Position numbers and translations under genes: made by a program. The notes under the pieces are model-generated. The model ran no database searches. It was not told where the DNA came from and worked only from the letters and a program-made list of their open reading frames with translations. A stretch of DNA of 64,000 bases from Perilla frutescens (Eukaryota; Streptophyta; Magnoliopsida; Lamiales; Lamiaceae): contig BRKX01000006.1 in assembly GCA_026008535.1 (NCBI GenBank), forward strand, positions 40,412,664-40,476,663, written 5' to 3'. Positions within the stretch are counted from its first letter, which is position 1; every line of letters begins with the position of its first letter. Shown here in pieces: positions 1-11,889 of the stretch.

Positions 1-748
1 TCAAGGAGGTAAATAAACCATATGTTCAAGATATCTAGGCAAGAGGATCAATAAAATCGAAAACCCTAATTTTTGGGTATGAACCCTAGTTTCAAATTAA
101 CATGGAAATGGTGTTTAATCACCAAGGTGAAGAGGGTATAAAGTTACCTTAGTTGATGGAGGATGATGAAAGAATCCACCCAAAACTTGAAGAATTTCTT
201 GAGAGGGATGGAGGAAGAATCGTCCAACAAGAGATGAGAAATGAAGATGAAATGAATAAGTGTGGTATTTATAGGTAGAAATCCAGACAGAAAAGTCGTC
301 GAGCCCGCGCGACCGCGCGCCTCCCCGCGACCGCGCATGAGGGCTCTCAGCCAATGCTCCCCGCGACCGCGTACTCGCCCGTCCCGCGGGCGCTCAGCCT
401 CCCCGCGGGGGCGCACCACCCCGCGGGGGCGCGGCGTGCTCAAATCGACCCCCTTTTCTATCTCGACTCCCGGACATTTCCAACTCCATTTAACACGACT
501 TAAATACAATTACATTCATTCATTTTCATATAACTCGACACTTTAGTATTTAAAATTCAAACTGTATTATACACTCAGTATAACATCACTGTGTGCTATG
601 ACGTATCGGCTCGAGGGGGGCAACCTGCATTGAAACAACGGTATAAAATACGAACATACCATCATAATTAATATTCAAACAATATTAATTCAACTTCATT
701 TTCCAAAATTATAATTTATAATTTAGTAAAAAGGGTCGGGGTATTACA
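1..748 (-). repeat. 3' LTR of element A, partial
   Basis: This stretch matches 14,588-15,356 almost base for base. It ends at TATTACA, which on the minus strand is the LTR start TGTAATACCCCG. The rest of the LTR lies beyond the left edge. A GC-rich tract at about 300-440 is built from CGCGACC-type units and is shorter than in the other copy. The open frames across this tract are low-complexity and are not genes. Confidence 0.92.
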
Positions 749-927
749 ATCTCCCCAACTTTTAAAAATTTCATCCTCGAAATTAGCCTAATATTTCGGT
801 TACATTTGGATATCGAGCTATAATATCAACTTATTTCTCCCAAGTGGCCTCATCGGTTCCATGCATTGGGTCCATGCCGACTCCATTGCACTTTTATTAA
901 AGGAACCTCACGGGTTCGAAGAGTATG
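749..927 (-). pseudogene. Chromodomain stub and polypurine tract of element A
   Basis: On the minus strand a short frame reads LRTREVPLIKVQWSRHGP, which matches the chromodomain start of element B (LRGREIPLIKIQWTRHGP). After a frame change come EATWEK and a RYPNV-like tail. The conserved AATTTCGAGGATGAAATTT follows, then a purine run (AAAGTTGGGGAGAT) directly before the LTR. This is the C-terminal end of the A polyprotein, which would tether integrase to chromatin. It is broken by a stop and a frameshift and is cut on its other side by the insertion of B. Confidence 0.85.
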
Positions 928-3266
928 TGTAACACCCTAAATTTCTTAAAGTGTTAAACTGATTTTTTTTATTGATGCAGAAATGTGAGAAAATAATTTT
1001 TTTTTAAAACTTAAATAATAATCTAATTTAATTATTTGAAACATTGAGCTGAAAAATAAATACATAAAGTTAACAAAATAAAAATTTATTTAATACACTA
1101 ACAAAGAGATGAAACTGAAATATTTTTATTTGAAAAGTTTATAATAAGTTCTAAAAATAAAATTAACCAAAAGACAATCACATGAGTAGATGTCTAAGAA
1201 GCAACATGGTCCATAAAACATTGAATTAGAAATAACTAATTTAAAGAAATTTAAACTATGATATGCGGAAGAAATGTGATTTGACTTGAACTGCCATTCG
1301 ATCCTCCACACGCCACCAAAGTTAGTTACCTGAAAATGTTAAATGAGGGGTGAACATATAAAAAATATACTCAGTGTGGGAAATTATGCAGAGATTTGCC
1401 CAAGTTAATAAAACAGCAGCACACATATAACTGATACTGATAAACTGATAGTACCTTAGTACCGAAACATGATAGTACATTAGTACTAATTGAATCGCAT
1501 AGCGACATTGACATTTGTGCACAAATACTGAGAGCCAAATAATGAATGAACACATAGTCCAAGGGCTCATTGATAGTAACATGAAATACGACCAACACAT
1601 GATATTAAAATGGGCAAAGTATAAATCAACGGCATAAAATAAATGAAATCCCACACCTTAATTGAACTGATGACCCTTTTGAATCAAATACTAGCAGAAA
1701 CTTATTGTCTTAGTCGCGCCGCACCTAGAATACCAACATTAATAAATCCTATAAATATATATTTGAATCTTAAATGAAAACCTAACTAAAATTGAACTAT
1801 AAATGTAATAATCAACGTCCAGATTGTAGATGAGATTATAAAAATAAAATAAAACTATGTCTATAAAGATTAATATGAAGTCCAGAATTGAAAAATTAAG
1901 AATTAATTAGCGACAAATCAAATCTGCAAAAATTCTTTACAGCTATGAAATATTTGTGATTGAGATCCTGAATGAAATAAAACAATACAAAATATGAATG
2001 CAATGTCCTATGATAAATCTGAAATCTTGGCAGACCCATTGGATAAATTTAGAATATAGATTAAATTTTTATTTGATACTCAAAAGTTAATTAATAATAT
2101 AAACATGCATGATTATATGTATATGCATTGTGACACGTATATGTGTATGTGTAAATATGTGATATAGGTGTTGATATATATATATATATGTATAGATATA
2201 CGTGTATATCTATATATATATAAATATATAATCTTAGATTCTGAAATGCAAAGAATTGAATGAATTATAGCTATGATCGATAATAAACAAATATTAATTT
2301 AAATCCTTAATCAAGATTTAGAGCTATTAACTCCAATGATACAATATAATAATCTATATTATCATCTGGATGTACATACCTATACGTGACCATTTTAAAA
2401 CCAAGCATTCATATTTTATCCTTATAGCTATTTATATTTTAAATCAAGAAATGTAAAATTCCATTCATGATTCAAACTCCAATATTTTTTTCTTTCGAAA
2501 TAAAGTGACAAATAAGATTATGAAAAATTATATTAAAATTTTAAAATGGCGTTCAAATTGATATATCATGAACATGGAAGATGAACAAATATTTAATATC
2601 CCAAAATTCGATACAGTAAAGATACATCCTAACAAAAAAATAGACTAAATTAAAAAAAAAATGATTACTATACCAATCCAACAACAACAAGACTTCATTA
2701 GTAAGAATTCCAGACTTTTAGGTCTATAAATCTTGAAGAACAAATGGTTTAGACTTTGACAAAAAGAGAAAAAAATACCTTGAATCTATTTTCAAAGAAC
2801 TTGCATCCAGAGAGAGACGGCATGAAACAAAATATGGTGCCCTAGAAAAAATTAATCTTTTATACTAAGATGTTAGGGTTTTATTTTCTATATTTAAAAT
2901 AAATCAACGGAGGGGGAAAAATATTAATGATTCGACCCTTGTCCAAAACAAATTAATTATTCAATAATCTTATCATTTTTTTTTATTTTGACTTCCCATT
3001 TACGTCCATATATATATATATATGTATATGTGTGTGTAGTGACGTGCACAAACCAATATTCTAAATACATGCGACATGATTTTCTATATGATTTTAATAA
3101 TTAAATTTAATTTACTAAATAAAATTGAATATATATCTAGGGGCGCGACTTAGACTATATCATAACTCGAACATTGTGGAAATTTAAAATTCACTAATCT
3201 TGATAATTCACATAATTTAAAATAAATATTTTATTTAAACAGTGATTGGAAAAATGGGCTGTTACA
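928..3266 (-). repeat. 3' LTR of element B
   Basis: The LTR is 2,339 bases long with TG...CA ends (TGTAACAGCCC to GGGTGTTACA on the minus strand). A TA-rich microsatellite lies near 2,170-2,230. Positions 1,346-1,380 hold the CCCACACTGAGTATA...TTCACCCC motif found in all chromovirus LTRs of this window. Short open frames at 1,126-1,311 and 1,322-1,654 recur in the other LTR copy and resemble no protein. Confidence 0.93.
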
Positions 3267-3278
3267 ACCCTACCCACT
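3267..3278 (-). other. Polypurine tract of element B
   Basis: On the minus strand the run AGTGGGTAGGGT lies directly before the 3' LTR start. It would prime plus-strand DNA synthesis. The conserved AATTTCGAGGACGAAATTT is just upstream, overlapping the end of the chromodomain frame. Confidence 0.8.
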
Positions 3279-3848
3279 AAAAAGAAATTTCGTCCTCGAA
3301 ATTAAACTTACTTGGGTCTAAGTTAGGGTAACGAGCCAGAATCTCTTCCTCACGCTCCCAGGTATCTTCATCAGGACCATGCCTAGTCCATTGAATTTTT
3401 ATTAATGGTATTTCTCGACCTCTTAGTACGTGAACCTTACGATCTAACACAGCACTGGGCTCCTCTTCATAGGTAAGATCTTTATTGATTTGTAAGTTCT
3501 CGTGATGTACAACATGACTGGGATCATATAGATACTTCCGAAGCATAGACACGTGAAACACATTATGCACTGCAGACAACTCAAGAGACAATGCTAAATG
3601 GTAAGCTACATCTCCTATGCGTTCCAGAATTTTGAACGGCCCAATGAATCGTGGTCTCAGCTTCCCTTTCTTCCCAAATCTCAAAACTCCCTTCATTGGA
3701 GCCACTTTAAGAAAAACTTTATCATTCACATCAAAATGCAGATCTTTTCTTCTTCGGTCAGCATACGATTTCTGTCTGTCTTGAGCTGTCTTAATCCTTT
3801 CTCTTATCTTTGCAATGACTTCAACTGTATTCTCAACAATTTCAGGAC
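3277..3848 (-). pseudogene. Integrase C-terminus and chromodomain of element B
   Basis: The open frame at 3,277-3,729 begins in the integrase C-terminal region (NDKVFLKVAPMKGVLRFGKK, then GKLRPRFIGPF) and ends with a chromodomain (VHVLRGREIPLIKIQWTRHG, then DEDTWEREEEI). The chromodomain is known to target chromoviral integration to marked chromatin. The adjoining 3,730-3,848 is open in the same sense and joins this part to the integrase core only after a frame change near 3,850-3,900. The normal stop codon is just upstream of the polypurine tract. The domain itself looks whole, but it cannot be translated as part of the polyprotein. Confidence 0.88.
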
Positions 3849-4418
3849 CTAAAATCTTCCTTTCACCAACCTCGTCCCAATATAAAGGTGACCTACACTT
3901 TGCGCTTCATATGGTGCCATCCCAATAGTTGACTGAAAACTATTGTTGTAAGCAAACTCAACTAGTGGTAAATGTGTCTCCCAACTTCCTCCAATATCCA
4001 AGACGCATGTTCTTAACATATCCTTGAGAATTTGGATAGTTCTTTCTGACTGTCCATCAGTTTGAGGGTGATAAGCAGTCGAAAACTTCAACTTTGTTCC
4101 TATAGCCGCGTGTAAACTCTTCCAAAAATTAGAGGTAAACCTTGGATCTCTATCGGATACAATTGAAACTGGCACCCCATGTAGTCTAACAATCTCACTA
4201 ACATACAGTCGTGCAAATTGATCCATTGTGTATGTCATCCTTACTGGAAGAAAATGAGCAGACTTGGTAAGCCGATCCACAATTACCCAAACTGCATTGA
4301 GTTCACGCATCATTTTAGGGAGTCTTACAACAAAATCCATCGTGATGTGTTCCCACTTCCACTCCGGTATATCCAATGAATTCAATAATCTAGATGGTCT
4401 TTGGTGTTCAGCCTTCAC
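3849..4418 (-). pseudogene. Integrase catalytic core of element B
   Basis: The frame of 189 codons carries the retroviral-type DDE core. The first Asp is in ITMDFVVRLP, the second in IVSDRDPRFTS and the Glu in HPQTDGQSERT. Integrase would join the DNA copy to the host genome. A stop (TAA in place of Gln) directly before this frame cuts it from the zinc-binding part. A frameshift near its end turns the usual APYEALYGR region into an unrelated tail. All three catalytic residues remain, so the break is probably recent. Confidence 0.9.
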
Positions 4419-5177
4419 TTGTTAGCATATCAAACATCTACTCACATACTCAGCAACTGATCTTTTCATTCCTCTTCACCAAAATGTCCTTCGAAGATCT
4501 TGATACATTTTGGTACTTCGTGGATGTGCCACATATGTTGTACAATGTGCTTCATCTAAGATTTCCCTCATCAACTCTTTGTCCTTAGGCACACAAATTC
4601 TTCCACCAATCATGAGAGCACCATCCCCATCTAACGCAAAGCCCTTCAAACTTCCCCCGACTCCTTGATTTCTTATCTTTTGTAAAAACTCATTGCTCTC
4701 TTGAGCCCTTTTGATTCGTTCTCTTAAAGTGGGCTTAATCACTAGTGCTGCCAACATGGCCTTTGTTGTACCCAGGGTCACTATTTCTAGACTTAATCTT
4801 TCAAAATCCTTAATTAATGAATCTTGTTGAGTCAGCTTTGATGTTGACTGTCTCTCACTCTTTCTACTAAGAGCATCGGCTACCACATTCGCCTTTCCCG
4901 AGTGATACTGAATTGAGCAATCATAATCCTTTACGAGCTCTAACCATCTTCTTTGTCTCATATTGAGCTCTTTTTGTGTGAAAAAGTACTTCAAACTCTT
5001 ATGATCAGTGAAAATCTCACACTTAGCTCTATACAGGTAATGCCTCCAAATCTTAAGAGCATGTACCACTGCTGCCAACTCTAAATCATGCGTGGGGTAA
5101 TTGTGCTCGTGTGTCTTCAGCTGTCTTGACGCGTAAGCGATAACCTTTCCTTTTTGCATCAACACACACCCCAATCC
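4419..5177 (-). pseudogene. RNase H and integrase zinc-finger region of element B
   Basis: The frame at 4,476-5,174 encodes RNase H (YASRQLKTHEHNYPTHDLEL, ending in the VADALSRK border). It continues into the integrase N-terminal finger with its two histidines (EAHCTTYVAHPRS). A stop (TAA for Gln, after TDASK) at about 5,175 separates it from the start of RNase H. Two further stops lie near 4,473 (TGA for Trp) and 4,420, so the cysteine pair of the finger is in an untranslated segment. RNase H removes the RNA template during reverse transcription. Confidence 0.88.
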
Positions 5178-5640
5178 TTACTTTGACGCATCGGTGTAGA
5201 TAATGAACTCATTGGAATCATCAGGAATAGTTAACACTGGGGCTGTTGTCAATCTCCGCTTTAGCTCTTGGAAACTTTGCTCACAATTCTCCGTCCATTT
5301 AAACTCTATCCCTTTCCGTGTCAATTGTGTCATCGGACCAGCTATCTTGGAAAAATCCTTGATAAATCTTCGATAATATCCAGCAAGTCCTAAGAAACTT
5401 CTCACTTCACCAGCATTTATGGGGGCTTTCCAATTACTCACGGATTCTACCTTAGCCGGATCTACTTCAATCCCTTGAGCCGTTACTACATGACCCAGAA
5501 AAGCTACTCGATCTAACCAGAATTCACATTTCTTGAACTTTGCATATAACCTTTCATTTCTCAGAGTTTCTAAGACAGTTCGTAAATGCACCTCATGTTC
5601 CTTCTCATCCTTTGAGTAAACCAGGATATCATCTATAAAG
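5178..5640 (-). pseudogene. RT C-terminal half and start of RNase H, element B
   Basis: The open frame covers the RT thumb/connection (KFKKCEFWLDRVAFLGHVVT, then SFLGLAGYYRRFIKDFSK) and the first strand of RNase H (FIIYTDASK). A one-base deletion near 5,640 separates it from the rest of RT, immediately before the FIDDI active-site box. The frame ends at a TAA stop. Confidence 0.88.
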
Positions 5641-7777
5641 ACAATGACAACTTATCTAAGAATGGATGGAAGACCCGGTTCATCAGATCCATGAATACTG
5701 CTGGAGCATTAGTCAATCCGAATGGCATGACTACAAACTCATAATGACCATATCTGGTTCTGAACGCTGTCTTTGGTATGTCACTTTCTCTCACCTTTAA
5801 TTGGTGATAACCCGATCTTAGATCTATCTTTGAGAAAACCCCCGCTCCTTTTAACTGATCAAAAAGATCCTCAATTCTGGGTAATGGATACTTGTTTTTG
5901 ATTGTGAGTCTATTCAACTCACGATAATAAATACACATACGCATCGATCCATTCTTCTTCTTGACAAATAAAACAGGTGCTCCCCAAGGTGATACACTTG
6001 GACGAATGTATCCTTGATCTAAGAGCTCTTGTATTTGTGCCTTCATCTCTTGCAATTCCTTAGGGACCATTCTATATGGTGCTTTAGAAATTGGGCCTGC
6101 ACCCGGTACCAAGTCAATAGTGAATTCCACTTGTCTATTAGGTGGTAATCTAGACAATTCTTCTGGAAATACATCTGCAAACTCATTGACAATTGGTACT
6201 CCTTCAATTGGCGATCTCTGATCTTCCACGCCAACTATATTAACTAAATAGCCTTGATAACTACCCTTCTTCAGCAATCTCATTGCCTTCATAGCAGATA
6301 TCACCACTGGTGATCTTCCAATTCTTGCACCATAAAATGAGAACGATTTCTCTCCTGGATTTTGAATAACGACCTCTCTTTCATAACACTTGATTGTTGC
6401 ATGATTCTGACTTAACCAGTCCATTCCCAATATCACATCAAAGTCATGCATATCTATCTCATATAAATCAGCCTCAAGTTCTCTACCTCCAAAATCCATC
6501 TTGACCTTTCGAGCAATCCTATCAGTCACTATGTTCTCACCTGAAGGAATACTTATGTTTAAGGCTAAGTTCTCTACTTCACATTCAATTCCTTTCATAC
6601 GGCATAATTTAGAAGATATGAATGAATGCGATGCTCCAGAATCAAATAGTACAACAGCAGGCGTTCCAAAAATAGGTAACATACCGGTCATTGTTTCATT
6701 ATTCTTCACTGTCGCCTCTTGATGAGCCAAGGTGAAGAATCGAGCATTGCCTCTTTTCTCAGGTTCCTTTCCTCTTCTCTCAGGTTCTCCATGTCCCCTT
6801 CCAACTGACACATCATTTCTCTTCTTGGGACAAAAGTTTGCATAGTGACCTGGCTCATGGCAGTAATAGCACTCTCCTATTCCTTGATGACAGGGTCCAC
6901 CATGGTTTTTCCCACAATTTGAGCATTGAGGTTTCATTCCCGATGGTCCAGCATTAGCTCTCGTCTCAAACCTTCCTTTCTTAGGAGGAAATTTTCCCCG
7001 ATTCCTTTCTTGATTATCCCATCTTCTTTTTCCAGAGTTATCAACTTGCTTTTGAGCTGGCTTATCTATGTCAAGGCTCATGGCTACATCTTCAGCCCGT
7101 TTTACTAGGTCACTGAAATCTTCAATCACTTGAGCGGCCAAGATCCTCTTGATCTCAGCTCTTAGACCCCTTTTGAATTTTGCAATCCGTTTCCCTTCAT
7201 TGTCCACTAAATGAGGAGCATACCTTGACAACTGAGTAAACTTTCTCTCGTACTCTTCAATTGTCATGTTACCTTGCTTAAGATCAAAGAATTCAGTCTC
7301 TTTCTTTTCTTTGAAGGCAGTGGTGAAATACTTATCTAATACCACTTCTTGAAATATTTCCCATGACAACTGATCTTTTTCTTCCTCATTTAAGGTACTC
7401 ACAAAGTGTTTCCACCAACGTCCAGTATCAGCAGTAAACTGGAACACTGCACATGCTACCTTTTGTCCATCAGTACAGTTAATGTGCGTGAAAATTCGGT
7501 CTAAATCTTCCAGCCAATCCTCAGCAGCTTGTGGTCCATCTCGACCATTGAATCGGGGAGGTGTGTAACGCCGAAATTGTTCAACAACTTGACTCGTGGG
7601 ACGCACATATTGGTCTGATGCATTAGATTGCTCATTAGATTGTTGCACAAATCCCTTGATAGCACCGAGAAATTGGTGCATCAAGTTCTCTCCATCATTA
7701 CGACCATTATTCTCAGGGTTGTTGTTGTTGTTGTTACCATTAGCGTTGTTGACACATGCTCTTGTATTTCTCACCAT
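5633..7777 (-). pseudogene. Gag, protease and RT N-terminal half of element B
   Basis: The open frame runs to 7,849, but the likely start is the ATG at 7,777 (MVRNTRA), which follows CTGTAGGACG, a plausible leader splice acceptor. In order, the frame encodes an Asn-rich N-terminus, the gag domain (AEDWLEDLDRIF, GRWWKHF), a CCHC zinc knuckle (CYYCHEPGHYANFC, near 6,860) and an aspartic protease (FDSGASHSF, near 6,645). It then enters RT (SPWGAPVLFVKKKNGSMRMC, LRSGYHQLKV, FGLTNAP). Gag, protease and RT in one frame is normal for this group. It ends at the frameshift just before the RT active-site Asp pair. Everything upstream of that point looks intact. Confidence 0.92.
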
Positions 7778-8051
7778 CGTCCTACAGAAATGATATAGAA
7801 GATTTATAAGGCTTTCTAAGTTATTTCTAAATTCGAGGACTAAGTTCAATAAATAAAATATTTTATCATCTCATGAGTTTAAATAACTGAAACATAATAA
7901 TCTCACTATAACAACCAATAAATCATATACTCACTCAACTGAAAATGAAACTTTATACCTTGATATACATTGGAGCGCATGGTGATCAAATGACTCATGA
8001 AATGAATTTAAATGCATGAATGATTCACGGAGTCTACAGGAAGGTAAACCT
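7778..8051 (-). other. 5' leader of element B
   Basis: This AT-rich, non-coding stretch lies between the primer-binding site and the likely gag start. Nothing else is recognisable in it. Confidence 0.6.
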
Positions 8052-8064
8052 GGCTCTGATACCA
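8052..8064 (-). other. Primer-binding site of element B
   Basis: The minus strand reads TGGTATCAGAGCC, complementary to the 3' end of plant initiator Met-tRNA. It is three bases from the LTR end, the usual spacing. Confidence 0.92.
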
Positions 8065-8067
8065 CAC

Positions 8068-10120
8068 TGTAACACCCTAAATTTCTTAAAGTGTTAAACT
8101 GATTTTTTTTTATTGATGCAGAAATGTGAGAAAATAATTTTTTTTAAAACTTAAATAATAATCTAATTTAATTATTTGAAACATTGAGCTGAAAAATAAA
8201 TACATAAAGTTAACAAAATAAAAATTTATTCAATACACTAGCAAAGAGATGAAACTGAAATATTTTTATTTGAAAAGTTTATGATAAGTTCTAAAAATAA
8301 AATTAACCAAAAGACAATCACATGAGTAGATGTCTAAGAAGCAACATGGTCCATAAAACATTGAATTAGAAATAACTAATTTAAAGAAATTTAAACTATG
8401 ATATGCGGAAGAAATGTGATTTGACTTGAACTGCCATTCGATCCTCCACACGCCACCAAACTTAGTTACCTGAAAATATTAAATGAGGGGTGAGCATATA
8501 TAAAATATATTCAGTGTGGGAAATTATGCAGAGATTTGCCCAAGTTAATAAAACTGCAGCACACATATAACTGATACTGATAAAGTGATAGTACCTTAGT
8601 ACCGAAACATGATAGTACATTAGTACTAATTGAATCGCATAGCGACATTGACATTTGTGCACAAATACTGAGAGCCAAATAATGAATGAACACATAGTCC
8701 AAGGGCTCATTGATAGTAACATGAAATACGGCCAACACATGATATTAAAATGGGCAAAGTATAAATCAACGGCATAAAATAAATGAAATCCCACACCTTA
8801 ATTGAACTGATGACCCTTTTGAATCAAATACTAGTAGTAACTTATTGTCTTAGTCGCGCCGCACCTAGAATACCAACATTAATAAATCCTATAAATATAT
8901 ATTTGAATCTTAAATGAAAACCTAACTAAAATTGAACTATAAATGTAATAATCAACGTCCAGATTGTAGATGAGATTATAAAAATAAAATAAAACTATGT
9001 CTATAAAGATTAATATGAAGTCCAGAATTGAAAAATTAAGAATTAATTAGCGACAAATCAAATCTGCAAAAATTCTTTACAGCTATGAAATATTTGTGAT
9101 TGAGATCCTGAATGAAATAAAACAATACAAAATATGAATGCAATGTCCTAAGATAAATCTGAAATCTTGGCAGACCCATTGGATAAATTTAGAACATAGA
9201 ATAAATTTTTATTTGATACTCAAAATTTAATTAATAATATAAACATGCATGATTATATGTATATGAATTGTGACACGTATATGTGTATGTGTAAATATAT
9301 GATATAGGTGTTGATATATATATATAGATATACGTGTATATATATATATATAAATATATAATCTTAGATTCTGAAATGCAAAGAATTGAATGAATTATAG
9401 CTATGATCGATAATAAACAAATATTAATTTAAATCCTTAATCAAGATTTAGAGCTATTAACTCCAATGATACAATATAATAATCTATATTATCATCTGGA
9501 TGTACATACCTATACGTGACCATTTTAAAACCAAGCATTCATATTTTATCCTTATAGCTATTTATATTTTAAATCAAGAAATGTAAAATTCCATTCATGA
9601 TTCAAACTCCGATATTTTTTTCTTTCGAAATAAAGTGACAAACAAGATTATGAAAAATTATATTAAAATTTCAAAATGGCGTTCAAATTGATATATCATA
9701 AACATGGAAGATGAACAAATATTTAATATCCCAAAATTCGATATAGTAAAGATACATCCTAACAAAAAAATAGACTAAATTAAAAAAAAAATAATGATAA
9801 TGTTATAATGATTACTATACCAATCCAATAACAACGAGACTTCATTAGTAAGAATTCCAGACTTTTAGGTCTATAAATCTTGAAGAACAAATGGTTTAGA
9901 CTTTGACAAAAAGAGAAAAAAATACCTTGAATCTATTTTCAAAGAACTTGCATCCAGAGAGAGACGGCGTGAAACAAAATATGGTGCCCTAGAAAAAAGT
10001 AATCTTTTATACTAAGATGTTAGGGTTTTATTTTCTATATTTAAAATAAATCAACGGAGGGGGAAAAATATTAATGATTCGACCCTTGTCCAAAACAAAT
10101 CAATTATTCAATAATCTTAT
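8068..10120 (-). repeat. 5' LTR of element B, truncated
   Basis: This copy aligns with 928-2,978 and then breaks off at ATAATCTTAT. The missing part is the first 285 or so bases of the LTR in element orientation. A shorter TA tract near 9,316-9,358 and a 17-base gain near 9,790 distinguish it from the other copy. The break is where the sequence shared with element H begins. Confidence 0.9.
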
Positions 10121-10780
10121 GAGTGGCGACAGAATAAACGAATGCCTCAGAGTGAGGGCTTTATCTTGATCAACAATTCCTTAACAAGCTTAAAAACTGG
10201 AAGAGATATAACACTAGGTTATATATGTCAAAAACATTGCCTTTTTAGAGGACTTATAAACTTGAAGGGTTCTTGCATATAACAAAGATATGGAAAAAAT
10301 CAACGGTTAGCAACTGAAAACCGTGCTAAAATATTTTCACAAGGGCGACATCATAGCCTATCAAGGAAATGCCATTACTAATTCTTGATGATCAAAGAAG
10401 TATCATTCAAAAGTTTCCAAATTATCCCAGCAGATATAATCAAAGAATTTCAAATGGTACAAATGGAGAATTTCAATTGATACGAAGCTATTGAAGGGCA
10501 ATTGATTCAATTAACAAGAGAATAATCGATTCCAAAAGAGAATGAACAAATCGATTCTATTGACGCGAGAATGAATGAATAGACTCAACAAAAAAAAACT
10601 TCTATCATACTGAAACTCTCAATCTACCGAATACTAGGTCTATCTTCTTAACGATTTTCTTCTTCGGGTCTTCTCTTGCTTGAGCACCACGTACCTTCTT
10701 CTTGGCAAGGTTTCTATGGAATAGCACAAGTCGGTTGAACTTCAAATGGCTTCGCTTGGTTGGAAGATAGCTCTTTCGGC
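10121..10780 (-). other. Unclassified 0.65 kb module, also present in element H
   Basis: Read on the minus strand, this stretch aligns with 60,660-61,290 of element H, also in element sense, at perhaps three quarters identity. Shared blocks include ATCGTTAAGAAGATAGACCT, TTGATCATCAAGAAT and TATAACCTAGTGTTA. Its upstream edge follows the VADALSRK end of RNase H without a stop for about 45 codons, giving a Lys-rich readthrough (LAKKKVRGAQ, then KKIVKKIDLVF). It is not recognisable integrase. It could be an internal segment of a chromovirus relative or a captured piece; its role is unknown. Confidence 0.6.
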
Positions 10781-11242
10781 TCAAAGCATCGGCTACAACA
10801 TTCGCCTTTCAAGGATGATATAAAATCGTACAATCGAAATCCTTCACCAACTCTAACTATCTTCTTTGACGCAAATTCAACTCCTTCTGGGTGAAGAGGT
10901 ACTTCAAGCTTTTGTGGTCGGTGTAGATCTCGCACTTGTTTCCATAGAGATAATGCCTCCAAATCTTCAATGCATAAACCACAGCCGCTAATTCGAGATC
11001 ATGCGTCGGGTAATTATGCTCATGCGTCTTCAACTGTCTTGATGCGTACACCACTACCTTTCCATGTTGCATCAAAACACACCCAAGTCCTTGCTTCGAG
11101 GCGTCACTGTAGATGACAAAGCCTTCAGTCCCATCAGGAATGATCAACACTGAGGCTGACTCAAGACGTCACTTTAATTCTTAAAAACTCTGCTCACACG
11201 TCTCAATCCATTGGAACTTCTCATCCTTCCTTCTTAATCTCA
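10781..11242 (-). pseudogene. RNase H remnant of element A
   Basis: The frame at 10,857-11,150 encodes the RNase H core (FVIYSDASKQGLGCVLMQHG, then THDLELAAVVYALKIWRHYL and TDHKSLKYLFTQKELN). A stop after RQRR and another before KANVVADALSRK break it. Before it, at 11,150-11,242, a frameshift and stop separate it from RT. Integrase does not follow; the sequence passes into the shared module instead. Confidence 0.88.
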
Positions 11243-11889
11243 TCAAGGACTCGATATCTTGGAAAACCCCTTAATAAATCTTCTATAGTAGCCTGCCAGT
11301 CCTAAGAAACTTTGGACTTCATTAACATTCGACGGCGTCTTCCAATTACTAACATCTTCCACCTTTGACGGATCTACCACAATTCCATTTGATGTCACCA
11401 CGTGGCCAAGGAATGCCACTCGCTCCAACCAGAACTCGCACTTTGAAAATTTCGCATACAACTCCTCTTTCCTTAGAGTCTCCAATACAATTCTAAGATG
11501 CTCAGCATGTTGCTCCTTGCTTCTTGAATAAATTAAGATATCATCGATGAAAACTATTACGAACTGGTCGAGGTACGGATGGAACACTCGATTCATCAAG
11601 TCCATGAAGACTCTAGGCGCATTGGTCAATCCAAAAGGCACCACCGTGAACTCATAATGCCCATAACGCATTCTAAATACCGTCTTTAGGATGTCACTCT
11701 CTTTGATCTTCAGTTGATGATAGCCGGATCTCAAATCGATCTTCAAAAACACACCGCTTCAATTCTTGGCAGCGGATACTTGTTCTTGATCGTTAATCAG
11801 TTCAATTCTCTATAATCAATGCACATCCGTATTGATCCATCCTTTTTCTTCACAAATAACACATGTGCTCCCCATGGTGAAACACTTGG
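11243..11889 (-). pseudogene. Reverse transcriptase remnant of element A
   Basis: The open frame at 11,243-11,752 holds FLKIDLRSGYHQLKIKESDI, FGLTNAPRVF and the active-site box VIVFIDDILIY, then the GHVVT and SFLGLAGYYRRF connection motifs. The segment 11,753-11,889 still encodes SPWGAHVLFVKKKDGSIRMC but has stops and a frame change. The catalytic Asp pair is kept. Confidence 0.88.

Larger units (their letters stand above)
928..10120 (-). mobile_element. Chromovirus B (Ty3/Gypsy, Tekay-like), broken
   Basis: The 3' LTR is at 928-3,266 and a truncated 5' LTR at 8,068-10,120. Between them lie, in minus-strand order, a Met-tRNA primer-binding site, gag-protease-RT-RNase H-integrase-chromodomain, and a polypurine tract. 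This order and the C-terminal chromodomain place it in the chromoviruses; the LTR length of about 2.3 kb fits the Tekay (Del) group. The 5' LTR lacks its first 285 or so bases, so a deletion followed insertion. The LTR pair differs by roughly 1.5-2% by eye. Several stops and frameshifts break pol. Confidence 0.93.

Noticed and set aside
262..546. Arg/Pro-rich frame across the GC-rich tract (also 14,850-15,155)
   Set aside because: Low-complexity translation of CpG-rich LTR repeats; frames differ between copies.
1126..1654. Two open frames that recur at 8,266-8,794
   Set aside because: They lie in the paired LTRs of element B; identity comes from LTR duplication. No start context, domain or similarity supports a protein.
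5633..7777. Gag-RT as an integrated pararetrovirus
   Set aside because: LTRs, primer site, integrase and chromodomain show a Ty3/Gypsy chromovirus; no movement or coat protein is seen.
8052..8064. tRNA-like sequence
   Set aside because: Only the primer complement to the tRNA 3' end is present; no tRNA fold exists at any of the primer sites.
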